Assembly (NCBI GenBank): GCA_025361995.1
Contig: JANYIP010000010.1
Location: 1-8,235, forward strand
Direction: 5' to 3'
From: Streptomycetales bacterium
GTDB taxonomy: Bacteria > Actinomycetota > Actinomycetes > Prado026
Length of the DNA stretch: 8,235 bases
In this document: one piece after another, positions 1 to 5,867 of the stretch
Layout of the letters: every line of letters starts with the position of its first letter
How positions within the stretch are numbered: position 1 is the stretch's first letter
Program-made: the position numbers and the translations under genes
Notes under the pieces: model-generated
Told to the model about the DNA's origin: nothing
The model's database searches: none
The model's input: only the letters and a program-made list of their open reading frames with translations

Positions 1-1
1 C

Positions 2-463
2 GAGGTGCTCGCGACCAACGGGCTCGGCGCCGCGCTCTCGGACCACGTGCGCACCGTCGGCGCGACTTCTGACCTGACCGTCCACCTCGAGCTCGACGAG
101 TCCCCGCAGCGGCTGCGCACGGAGGCCGAGGCCGAGCTCCTGCGGATCGCCCAGGAGGCGGTCACGAACGTCCGCAAGCACGCCGGTGCACAGAACCTGT
201 GGGTGACGGTCCGGACAGCTCCCCCGAGCGCCCTGCTGCGGATCGAGGACGATGGGCTCGGGTTGGGGGCTGGACGTGCCGACAGTTACGGAATGGACAT
301 CATGCGCGAGCGCGCGGACCGCCTGGGGGCGGCGCTGACTGTGAGCCCGCGCGAAGGCGGGGGTACGGTCGTCGAGGTGGCGCTGGGAACCCTCGGGTCG
401 GGGGCTACCCGGCCACGTCCGACCGAAGGAGGTGCACGTGTCCACGACGGTGCTGCTCGTTGA
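2..463 (+). CDS. Sensor histidine kinase, NarL/HisKA_3 type, C-terminal part (5' end outside window)
   Basis: This is the ATP-binding end of a two-component sensor kinase that would autophosphorylate and pass phosphate to the response regulator encoded next. The frame is open from the first bases (codons E-V-L-A-T-N), so the true start and the sensor and dimerisation parts lie upstream of the window. Visible HATPase_c motifs are an N box (RIAQEAVTNVRKHA), a G1 box (IEDDGLGLG) and a G2 box (YGMDIMRERADRLGA), followed by the final strand GGGTVVEVAL. The YGMDIMRERA wording is typical of kinases paired with NarL/LuxR regulators. About 25 low-complexity residues follow the domain. The end of the gene overlaps the regulator start by 26 nt, and the regulator's ribosome binding site lies inside this gene, so the two are probably translationally coupled. 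The input signal cannot be inferred. Confidence 0.9.
   Translation, partial: EVLATNGLGAALSDHVRTVGATSDLTVHLELDESPQRLRTEAEAELLRIAQEAVTNVRKHAGAQNLWVTVRTAPPSALLRIEDDGLGLGAGRADSYGMDIMRERADRLGAALTVSPREGGGTVVEVALGTLGSGATRPRPTEGGARVHDGAAR
426..432 (+). promoter_or_regulatory. Ribosome binding site deciding the response regulator start
   Basis: AAGGAGG, a near-perfect Shine-Dalgarno, lies inside the end of the kinase gene and 5 nt before GTG 438. It excludes the in-frame GTG at 432, which overlaps it. Confidence 0.8.
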
Positions 464-1085
464 CGACCACGAGCTGATCCGCCAGGGTCTGCGACGTGCG
501 TTCGAGCGCTCGGCCGACTTCGAGGTGGTCGGCGAGGCCGACAGCATCGCCGACGGCTTCCGAAAGCTCGAGTCGTTGACCCCGGACGTCGTCGTGGTCG
601 ACATGCGCCTCCCGGACGGCAGCGGGCTCGAGCTCGTCAAGGAGGCGCGGCGGCGCCGGGCCGACCTCGGCATCGTCGTGCTGACCATGTACGCCGGCGA
701 CGAGCAGCTCTTCGGTGCGCTCGACGCGGGCGCCTCGGCCTTCGTCCCGAAGGACACCCCCACCGACTACGTGCTCTCCGCCGCCCGGCACGCCGCGGCC
801 TCCCCCGGGACGTTCACGGCACGCGACCTCGCCGAGGCGATGAAGCGCCGGATGACCCCGACCGGCCCGCAGCTGTCGCCGCGCGAGAAGGAGGTCCTCG
901 GCCTGCTCGCCGACGGACTCGGGGTGGCCGCGATCTCGCGCCGCCTCTACATCAGCGAGTCGACGGCGAAGACCCACATCTCCAAGCTGTACGAGAAGCT
1001 CGGCGCCGCCAACCGCGCCCAGGCCATCATGTCCGCGCTCCGGCTCGGACTGATCCGGCAGGACGGCCCCCAGCCCACCGTCTGA
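438..1085 (+). CDS. LuxR/NarL-family two-component response regulator
   Basis: This is a DNA-binding response regulator of 215 aa, the usual length for the NarL family. The receiver domain covers about residues 3-120: acidic pair D9/D10, phosphoacceptor D55 in VVVVDMRLPDG, T83 in VLTMY, and K105 in VPKD. The LuxR-type helix-turn-helix covers about 146-208, from LSPREKEVLGLLADG to the recognition-helix region ISESTAKTHISKLYEKLG. The GTG at 438 is chosen because AAGGAGG (426-432) lies 5 nt upstream; an in-frame GTG at 432 overlaps that Shine-Dalgarno sequence and is unlikely. The cognate kinase overlaps upstream, and a pilin gene starts within 10 nt downstream. Control of the pilin genes by this regulator is an inference from position. 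Confidence 0.95.
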   Translation: MSTTVLLVDDHELIRQGLRRAFERSADFEVVGEADSIADGFRKLESLTPDVVVVDMRLPDGSGLELVKEARRRRADLGIVVLTMYAGDEQLFGALDAGASAFVPKDTPTDYVLSAARHAAASPGTFTARDLAEAMKRRMTPTGPQLSPREKEVLGLLADGLGVAAISRRLYISESTAKTHISKLYEKLGAANRAQAIMSALRLGLIRQDGPQPTV

Positions 1086-1091
1086 CCCGTG

Positions 1092-1298
1092 ATGATGGTC
1101 GGTGTGCGCAGGATTGCAGGCTCGTCGGACGACCGTGGCGCGAGCGCGGTCGAGTACGCGCTGATCCTGGTGGCCATCGCGCTCGGGTCGATCCTCGTGA
1201 TCGTGGCTTTTGTCCGGGTTGCGACGTCTTCGTACGACCGGACCTGCCAGCAGGTCGGCACCAGCGGTGCCTCCACGGCCCCCGCGGCCTGTGGATAA
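1092..1298 (+). CDS. Flp/Fap-type (type IVb) pilin, first copy
   Basis: This is a 68-aa prepilin. A short basic leader ends at G16, followed by ASAVEYALILVAIAL. Cleavage after G16 by a TadV-like prepilin peptidase would leave the conserved glutamate at +5 (E21) and tyrosine at +6, the Flp signature. Residues about 23-44 form the hydrophobic assembly helix. The short C-terminal tail has two cysteines, C52 and C67. ATG 1092 or 1095, or GTG 1089, could be the start. None has a clear Shine-Dalgarno, and the regulator's stop lies only 6 nt before ATG 1092, so translational coupling is likely. No tad assembly gene is in the window. The pilin could form a filament subunit or act as a membrane-anchored pseudopilin. 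Confidence 0.85.
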   Translation: MMVGVRRIAGSSDDRGASAVEYALILVAIALGSILVIVAFVRVATSSYDRTCQQVGTSGASTAPAACG

Positions 1299-1345
1299 CT
1301 AGGTCTGACAAGGCCCGGATATCATCCGTTCGGCCTAATGGGACT

Positions 1346-1357
1346 GCCCGCGCGGGT
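1346..1357 (+). other. Small GC hairpin between the pilin genes
   Basis: GCCC-GCGC-GGGT can form a four-pair stem with a GCGC loop (one G-U pair). It has no following T-run, so it is not a convincing terminator. It lies between the first pilin stop and the larger hairpin at 1391-1412. Confidence 0.25.
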
Positions 1358-1386
1358 GATGGTGGGCACTTGTCCGGCGAGAGAGC

Positions 1387-1444
1387 CTGGGGCGTCCGTG
1401 CAAACGGATGTCACGAGCGTGCCTCCTGAGTTTCGCTTCCCCAG
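1387..1444 (+). ncRNA. Possible structured mRNA leader of the second pilin gene
   Basis: A nine-pair stem (1391-1399 with 1404-1412, two G-U pairs) is closed by a GCAA tetraloop of the GNRA class. CTGGGG (1387-1392) can also pair with CCCCAG (1439-1444), enclosing a shortened form of this hairpin and a small CAC-GAGC-GTG hairpin (1412-1421), giving a three-way-junction-like fold. The outer helix ends about 6 nt before the weak Shine-Dalgarno AAGGG of the pilin. I compared it mentally with the c-di-GMP-I (GEMM) consensus and it does not match. The fold was found by eye; that it is a regulatory RNA is inference. Confidence 0.35.
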
Positions 1445-1463
1445 CCATGAAGGGCCAGTCGCG

Positions 1464-1700
1464 ATGTTGGCAGTGCTTCGCAGTCTCCGCCGCCCTGGTG
1501 CGCGCCGGGGCGACGAGGGTGCCTCCGCGGTCGAGTACGGCCTGCTGGTCGCCGCCATCGCCGCGGTGGTCGTCGCGCTCGTGTTCGCGCTCGGCAGCTA
1601 CGTCCGCGGAGCGTTCCAGACCAGCTGCGACTCGATCGCGAACAGTGGCGTCAAGTCCGCCGACAGCTCGGCCCAGTGCGGCACCACCACCGGGCACTAA
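1464..1700 (+). CDS. Flp/Fap-type (type IVb) pilin, second copy
   Basis: This is a 78-aa prepilin related to the one just upstream. A basic leader ends at G19, followed by ASAVEYGLLVAAIAAVV, giving E24 at +5 and Y25 at +6 after the predicted cleavage. Residues about 26-47 are the hydrophobic helix. The polar tail has C55 and C72, a cysteine pair placed much as in the first pilin. ATG 1464 is chosen because the basic leader then has normal length and AAGGG (1450-1454) sits 9 nt upstream. An in-frame ATG at 1338 would add 42 residues unlike a prepilin leader. The gene is separated from the first pilin by 165 nt carrying a foldable leader, so its expression level may be set separately. The two genes look like an old duplication with divergent tails. 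Confidence 0.85.
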   Translation: MLAVLRSLRRPGARRGDEGASAVEYGLLVAAIAAVVVALVFALGSYVRGAFQTSCDSIANSGVKSADSSAQCGTTTGH

Positions 1701-1736
1701 GCACTCAGCACTCAAAGCAGGCACTCAGACCACTCA
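1694..1736. repeat. GCACTCA heptamer repeats in the convergent spacer
   Basis: GCACTAA (1694-1700), GCACTCA (1701-1707) and GCACTCA (1708-1714) are perfectly tandem. A further GCACTCA lies at 1721-1727 and CACTCA at 1731-1736. The first unit supplies the TAA stop of the second pilin. The array fills most of the gap between the pilin gene and the convergent pimB stop at 1744. No hairpin terminator is visible here. It may be slippage-derived or a binding-site cluster; neither can be shown. Confidence 0.7.
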
Positions 1737-1743
1737 GGGGCGC

Positions 1744-2871
1744 TCACGCGGTCAGCAGCTCGTCGAACCGCTGCGCGGTCCGCTCCCAGCTCCACTGGTC
1801 CTCGATCCATTGTCGGCCGCGGGCGCCCAGGCGCCTCGCCAACTCCTCGTCCACGAGCAGCCCGCTGATCCGGTCGGCCACCGTCGCCGCGTCGCGGCCG
1901 GGCACGACGTACCCCGTCTCACCGTCGAGCACCGCATCCGGGGCACCCCCTGAGTCGCCTGCGACGACCGGCAGCCCAGCCGATGACGCCTCGAGGTAGA
2001 CGATGCCCAGACCCTCGACGTCCAGACCGCGGTTGCGGGTACGGCACGGCATCGCGAAGACGTCGCCGGCCGCGTAGTAGGCCGGCAGCTCCGACCACGG
2101 GACCGCGCCGGTCATCACGACGTGCGGGCGCAGGTTGAGGCTGTCGACGAGGTGCTCGAGCTGGGCTCGGTACGGCCCTTCGCCCACGATCAGCAGCACC
2201 GCCTCGGGCACCCTGCTGCGGATCGCCGGCAGGGCCCGCAGCAGCACGTCCTGCCCCTTGCGCGGCATCAGCCGGGACACGCACACGATCACCTTGCGCC
2301 CGGTCAAGCCGTGGCGCTCGACGATGAACGAGGGATCCACGCCGGGATGGAAGTACGTCTCGTCCACGCCCGGCGTCAGCTGCGCCATCCGAGCCGCTGC
2401 CGCCGGCGACAGCGCCGCCGCGATCCGCGCGCCGGTGTACGCACCCAGGTACGTCACGACGTCGACCCCGTCACCGATGCGGCGCAGCAGCGGGCTGCCC
2501 CCCGGCACCCCGGCCCAGCCGGCCTCGTGCCCGTGGGTCAGCGCGATGATCCGCTCGGCGCCGGAGGCTCGCAGACGCGGACCGAGCAGGCCGAGCGGCG
2601 CCGCCGCACCGAAGAGCACCGAGTCGCAGTCGTACGTCCGCAGGAGCTGGACGCACCGGCGGGCCACGTCCGGCGTGGGCAGCAGCACCGACCGCCGGTA
2701 ACGCACGATCGGGTACGGCTGGACCCGGTCGTGCTCCCAGGTGTCGCCCCAGCTCGACGTGTAGACCACCACGGAATCCGCCGGGCGGCGGCGTACCAGC
2801 TCCTCGACGAAGGTCTGGATCCCGCCCAGGCGCGGCGGGAAGTCGTTGGTGACCACCAGTGTCCGCCTCAT
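1744..2871 (-). CDS. pimB: GT4-family glycosyltransferase, PimB-like (GDP-mannose-dependent PIM mannosyltransferase)
   Basis: This is a 375-aa GT-B retaining glycosyltransferase. PimB adds the second mannose, from GDP-mannose, to phosphatidyl-inositol monomannoside on the cytoplasmic face of the membrane. The N-terminal domain opens with LVVTNDFPPRLGGIQTFVEEL (residues 5-25), the wording typical of PimB and close relatives, with HGHE at 113-116. The C-terminal donor domain has VCVSRLMPRKGQD (R200 and K205 as likely phosphate contacts), GEGPYR (230-235) and the EX7E motif E286...E294 before SSAGLPVVAGDSGG. Length fits the family. It starts 10 nt after the lipoprotein gene with only GAGG overlapping that stop as a Shine-Dalgarno, so it is probably the last gene of that operon. 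Rv2188c (pimB) in mycobacteria sits in a comparable order. Another GT4 mannosyltransferase specificity remains possible. Confidence 0.85.
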   Translation of the reverse strand: MRRTLVVTNDFPPRLGGIQTFVEELVRRRPADSVVVYTSSWGDTWEHDRVQPYPIVRYRRSVLLPTPDVARRCVQLLRTYDCDSVLFGAAAPLGLLGPRLRASGAERIIALTHGHEAGWAGVPGGSPLLRRIGDGVDVVTYLGAYTGARIAAALSPAAAARMAQLTPGVDETYFHPGVDPSFIVERHGLTGRKVIVCVSRLMPRKGQDVLLRALPAIRSRVPEAVLLIVGEGPYRAQLEHLVDSLNLRPHVVMTGAVPWSELPAYYAAGDVFAMPCRTRNRGLDVEGLGIVYLEASSAGLPVVAGDSGGAPDAVLDGETGYVVPGRDAATVADRISGLLVDEELARRLGARGRQWIEDQWSWERTAQRFDELLTA

Positions 2872-2881
2872 CCGGCCAGCC

Positions 2882-4105
2882 TCATGCGGCCCGCCGCTTC
2901 AGGTCCTGCTGCCACGCGGCCGTCCAGGCCGCCAGCGACCGGCCGGTGACGTGGCGCAGCGCCTCGTCGAGGGCGGCCTGCGGCGACGCCCCGCTCACCG
3001 CGCTCGGCCCGCTCGCCCCGCTGCGCCGGTAGACCGAGACCAGTGCGGCCTGCCCGTCGGTCTCGGCGATCAGTACGCACATGAGCCACCCGCCGGCGTA
3101 CGCGTCGGCGAGGGTGTCCTGCGAAGCGCCGGGCGCGAAGTCCGCGTCGGCTGGCAGGCCGGCCGGTGGCCCGGTGCGGTGCACCCGCGCCAGCAACGAG
3201 GCTGCGGCTACGGAGGCACCGATGCCGGAGTGGAGAAATCCGACGTAGTCGGCGAAGCCCTCCTTCAGCCACTGAGGGTGGGCGGGGTCGGCCCCGGCTG
3301 CGGTCGCCACATGGGTCACTTCGTGCGTCAGGAGGACGCTGCGTCCGGTCGGGTCGAGCGCTGCGTACGCCAGCAGGTCGACGTACACCCGGTCCGGGGT
3401 GCTGATAGCGACGAGCCCGGCCACGCCGGCCATCGAGCGTCCGGTCAGGTCAGCGAGCTGGGCGGCTCCGTGGACGGCGACGACCACCGGTGTCCGCCGC
3501 CAGTCGGGTCCCCACACGCCCGTCACAGCCTCCGCAGCCGCACTGGCCTGCGCCGGCAGGTCAGCATCCACCCCGGTCGGGCCGGCGGGACCCACCGGTG
3601 ACAGGACCTCGCTGTGGGTGCCGCGGGCATAGCGCACGTCCCCGAGATCCCACGGCAACTCCGCGCCCACTGCGTCGTCGGAGACGACAGCCCAGCCCCC
3701 GGAGATCCCCGGGGCCAGCACGAGGCGCCGGCGGCCCGTCGCATCGGCTCGGTCGGACGGCAGGCGGTAGCGCAGCACAGCGGTGATCGCTCGCTCCCCG
3801 GCACCAGGACCGGCCTGGTCGGACTCGATCGCATAGCTCCACCGGACCAGGGGGAGCATCGCGGTCCTCGCAGCCAGGTCGCGGGCCCCCGGGGTGGCGC
3901 CTGGTGCCGTCGTGGCAGCCATTGCCGAGGCGTCGTGGCGCAAGACTGCTGAGGACCGCTGCGCGAGAACAACCTCGCGCTCTGCTGGCCCGGCTGGTGC
4001 GGTCGTGACGGCGGTCGAGCACGCGCCCAGCACGAGTCCGGAGGCGATCAGTGCAACGACGGCAACGACGGCACCGACCCGTCGAGGTGATCCACGGAGC
4101 AGCAC
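2882..4105 (-). CDS. Lipoprotein with gluzincin-like metallopeptidase motif
   Basis: This is a 407-aa exported protein. The N-terminus has basic residues, a hydrophobic stretch (about 10-27) and a lipobox LVLGAC with C29 as the lipidated cysteine, so it is predicted to be anchored on the outer face of the membrane. Residues about 40-180 form an uncharacterised region. The C-terminal half has LLTHEVTHVATA, with the zinc motif HExxH at 261-265, and then WLKEGFADYVGF with E282 as the third ligand. This is the HExxH plus (K/N)EGxAxY pattern of MA-clan gluzincins, so it may be an active envelope protease, though the substrate is unknown. GTG 4105 is the start; AGGA (4116-4113) lies 7 nt upstream. 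It lies between the NlpC/P60 gene (85-nt gap) and pimB (10-nt gap). Its position matches Rv2189c in mycobacteria, but I cannot claim homology. Confidence 0.85.
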   Translation of the reverse strand: MLLRGSPRRVGAVVAVVALIASGLVLGACSTAVTTAPAGPAEREVVLAQRSSAVLRHDASAMAATTAPGATPGARDLAARTAMLPLVRWSYAIESDQAGPGAGERAITAVLRYRLPSDRADATGRRRLVLAPGISGGWAVVSDDAVGAELPWDLGDVRYARGTHSEVLSPVGPAGPTGVDADLPAQASAAAEAVTGVWGPDWRRTPVVVAVHGAAQLADLTGRSMAGVAGLVAISTPDRVYVDLLAYAALDPTGRSVLLTHEVTHVATAAGADPAHPQWLKEGFADYVGFLHSGIGASVAAASLLARVHRTGPPAGLPADADFAPGASQDTLADAYAGGWLMCVLIAETDGQAALVSVYRRSGASGPSAVSGASPQAALDEALRHVTGRSLAAWTAAWQQDLKRRAA

Positions 4106-4111
4106 CAGCCG

Positions 4112-4117
4112 ATCCTA
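4112..4117 (-). promoter_or_regulatory. TAGGAT: possible -10 box for a leaderless transcript, or Shine-Dalgarno
   Basis: TAGGAT fits the actinobacterial -10 pattern TANNNT and ends 6 nt before GTG 4105, so a transcript from it would begin at or near the start codon. The same bases contain AGGA at 7 nt spacing, which could serve as a ribosome binding site in a longer operon transcript. No good -35 box was found at the expected distance. The two readings cannot be separated by eye. Confidence 0.3.
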
Positions 4118-4162
4118 GGTGGCGACAGCGCAGCGTCGGTCAGTCTCTCTGCCGCCGGGAAC

Positions 4163-4181
4163 TGGCCGGAGTCTGGCCGGA
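4163..4181. repeat. Direct repeat TGGCCGGA with 3-nt spacer
   Basis: TGGCCGGA (4163-4170) and TGGCCGGA (4174-4181) lie in the 85-nt gap between the NlpC/P60 stop and the lipoprotein start. The 11-bp period is about one helical turn, so a regulator site is conceivable, but GC-rich chance repetition is equally likely. I see no clear terminator in this gap. Confidence 0.35.
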
Positions 4182-4190
4182 CCGCTGGGA

Positions 4191-5258
4191 TCAGTAGGGC
4201 CGGACTGCGCCGGAGAAGGGCATCGAGTCGAGCGGAGAGGTGAGCACTCCGTCGCTCGGGTTCGCCGCGTGCACGATCATGCCGCCGCCGATGTAGATCC
4301 CGACATGGTGGATCGGGGAGTAGAAGAAGACCAGGTCGCCCGGCTGCAGCTGGCTCTTGGAGATGTGCCGACCCGAGCTGAACTGGGCGCGTGAGGAGTG
4401 CGGCAGGGAGATCCCGACCGAGCCGTACGCCCGCATGGTCAGACCCGAGCAGTCCCAGTCGCTCATGCCGGTCGCGCCGAACACGTAGGCGTCGCCGACC
4501 TGAGCCAGCGCGTACGCCACCACGCGGGAACCGATCCCCGAGCCACCGCCGTAGGACCCGTGACCGCCGTGCCTGCTCGGCCGGTGGGTCGCGTTGAGGC
4601 GCTGCGCCGCTGCCCGTCGAGCGGCAGCAGCTGCTGCCTCAGCAGCCCTGACCTGTGCCTGCTGAGCCGCCGAGAGCGAGTTGAAGAGGCTCTGGACCTG
4701 CTGCTGCTCGGCGCGGACCTGCGCGAGGGCCTTGGCGGCGCTGTCACGCAAGGCCTGGATCTGACCGAGCTCCTGGGCAGCGGCCAGCTTGTCCTGGGCC
4801 AGCCGGTTCCGCGCTCCGGCCACTCGGCGCAGCACGTCACCCTGCCGACGGCTGACGCCGTCGAGGGCGGAGGCCTGGTTGAGGAACTGGGTCGGGTTGT
4901 CCGCGAGGAGGAGCTGGAGCGTCTGGTCGACACCGCCGGAGCGGTACGCGGCGGACGCGAGGCGCCCGATAGACACCTGAGCCGCCGAGACGGCCGCCTG
5001 CGACTTGGCCATCCGGGCATTGATCTGGGCGAGGACCTTCTGAGCCGCGCCGACAGCCACCTGATCGGTGTTGTACGTCTCCTGGGCTGCCTCAGCCGCA
5101 GCGTTGAGGGCCGCGATCTGCTTCTGGACCTGCGCCAAGGTGGGCGCTGGCTGCGCGGAGCCGATTGCGGGCATCAGCGCGACGGCGACGACAGCAGCCG
5201 AGACGACAGAGACGACAGCAAGGGCAGTACGGGTCGAGCGGGTTCGGTAGGACGCCAC
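4191..5258 (-). CDS. Secreted NlpC/P60 peptidoglycan endopeptidase (RipC/RpfB-partner type)
   Basis: This is a secreted cell-wall hydrolase of 355 aa, expected to cut peptide stems of peptidoglycan. In order: a signal peptide (about 1-35, cleavage near GSA/QP); a long alanine/glutamine-rich coiled coil (about 42-219, with a break near residues 110-134); a glycine/histidine-rich linker (about 225-243); and an NlpC/P60 domain (about 242-355). The catalytic cysteine is C270 in DWDCSGL, with H318 in HHVGIYIGGG and H330 in VHAAN as the other active-site residues; all are intact. The coiled coil plus C-terminal NlpC/P60 layout is that of actinobacterial division hydrolases, where the coiled coil can be regulatory. 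GTG 5258 is preferred: AGGAG (5273-5269) lies 10 nt upstream and the protein then begins MASYR. A longer in-frame GTG at 5276 has its only Shine-Dalgarno touching the start. A c-di-AMP riboswitch lies directly upstream. Confidence 0.92.
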   Translation of the reverse strand: MASYRTRSTRTALAVVSVVSAAVVAVALMPAIGSAQPAPTLAQVQKQIAALNAAAEAAQETYNTDQVAVGAAQKVLAQINARMAKSQAAVSAAQVSIGRLASAAYRSGGVDQTLQLLLADNPTQFLNQASALDGVSRRQGDVLRRVAGARNRLAQDKLAAAQELGQIQALRDSAAKALAQVRAEQQQVQSLFNSLSAAQQAQVRAAEAAAAAARRAAAQRLNATHRPSRHGGHGSYGGGSGIGSRVVAYALAQVGDAYVFGATGMSDWDCSGLTMRAYGSVGISLPHSSRAQFSSGRHISKSQLQPGDLVFFYSPIHHVGIYIGGGMIVHAANPSDGVLTSPLDSMPFSGAVRPY

Positions 5259-5280
5259 GGAGGCGGCACTCCTCACTTCC

Positions 5281-5460
5281 TCGGCCGCCTACCGGGTTAG
5301 CTGTCGGGTTCGGACGGGGAAGTGCGTCCTACCGTGAGGTCAGGTCGAGCCCCTCGCGGATTCACCCCAGGGAACATGTGGGTCCCCGGCTCCGTCACCA
5401 CCGTGCGCTGGTGACCTCAAGGTCACCCGACGCACTGCCGAGACGAACTAAGCGGAGGTG
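5281..5460 (-). ncRNA. ydaO/yuaA c-di-AMP riboswitch upstream of the NlpC/P60 gene
   Basis: Reading the minus strand, this leader carries the conserved ydaO-type blocks in order: CCGCTTAGTTC at the 5' end (5455-5445), GCCGGGGACC (5390-5381), GGGGTGAA (5368-5361), and CAGCTAACCCGGTAGGCGG (5303-5285). P1 closes by pairing CCGCTT (5455-5450) with AGGCGG (5290-5285). An internal arm is clear: GTGCG and CGCAC (5435-5431 with 5407-5403), then GGTGACC-TTGA-GGTCACC (5427-5410). This class binds cyclic di-AMP and usually lowers expression of wall-remodelling genes. In actinobacteria it is known ahead of rpf and NlpC/P60 genes, which fits here. The preferred Shine-Dalgarno AGGAG (5273-5269) lies 11 nt after P1, with no obvious terminator hairpin between, so the mode of control is not evident. 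Confidence 0.92.
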
Positions 5461-5507
5461 CAGGCCGCCGGCCCGTGTGGACGGCGTTCTGCCTGTACCT
5501 GGGTCGT

Positions 5508-5537
5508 ACCCTAACGAACTGGTCACGACGGAAGCAA
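5508..5537 (-). promoter_or_regulatory. Putative promoter for the riboswitch-NlpC/P60 transcript
   Basis: On the minus strand, TTGCTT (5537-5532) and TAGGGT (5513-5508) are separated by 18 nt. This is a reasonable housekeeping-type promoter, giving a transcript start near 5501, about 45 nt ahead of the riboswitch and about 240 nt ahead of the coding start. The -35 box begins 2 nt beyond the stop codon of the small cysteine protein gene, marking the boundary between the two groups. This was found by eye only. Confidence 0.45.
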
Positions 5538-5538
5538 T

Positions 5539-5805
5539 TCAACCCGCTGACATCATCCCGTCGCCATTTGGTCGCGCAGCGTTACCGCGACCGTCGGATC
5601 CAGGCCGCAGGGGCGTCACCAGCCGCGTCACCAACCGTAGCGGCGGCACCAGCCCGGACGCTGCGAGCACCTCCAGCGCCGCCTGCTCCTCACGGTCGAA
5701 CTCGACCCCGCTGACGCCCTCGGGCACCGAACCCAGCAGATAGGTCACCACGCAGTCTCCGCAGGCCAGGCCGCGGACCTCACAGGTGTCACAGTCGACG
5801 TGCAT
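5539..5805 (-). CDS. Small conserved hypothetical protein with N-terminal CxxC...CxxC
   Basis: This is an 88-aa protein of unknown function. The first 22 residues hold two cysteine pairs, C5-x2-C8 and C15-x2-C18, in MHVDCDTCEVRGLACGDC, then VVTYLLG. This suggests a small zinc- or iron-sulfur-binding knuckle. The wording CEVRGxACGDCVVTxLLG is familiar from hypothetical proteins of actinobacteria, from memory only. The rest is acidic then basic, with no membrane segment or signal peptide. ATG 5805 is chosen because GAGGA (5814-5810) lies 4 nt upstream. An in-frame ATG at 5832 is possible: TAACGT (5845-5840) lies 7 nt before it, as for a leaderless transcript. It follows the NYN gene by 62 nt and is probably in the same group. 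Confidence 0.75.
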   Translation of the reverse strand: MHVDCDTCEVRGLACGDCVVTYLLGSVPEGVSGVEFDREEQAALEVLAASGLVPPLRLVTRLVTPLRPGSDGRGNAARPNGDGMMSAG

Positions 5806-5867
5806 GACGTCCTCGCTCTCCGTCGTCCTCATGCACCGGACGTTAGAGCGCACCACCGACAGACCCC

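Noticed and set aside
1338..1463. A 42-residue N-terminal extension of the second pilin
   Set aside because: It lacks prepilin-leader character and covers the foldable leader; ATG 1464 gives a normal short leader.
1360..1463. c-di-GMP-I (GEMM) riboswitch before the second pilin
   Set aside because: A GNRA hairpin is present, but the conserved flanking blocks of the GEMM consensus are absent.
2122..2949. A 275-codon plus-strand open frame
   Set aside because: It is antisense to pimB, which has clear motifs throughout; the translation is low-complexity R/P/A/H-rich.
4398..5300. A 300-codon plus-strand open frame
   Set aside because: It is antisense to the NlpC/P60 gene and runs into the riboswitch; no recognisable protein features.
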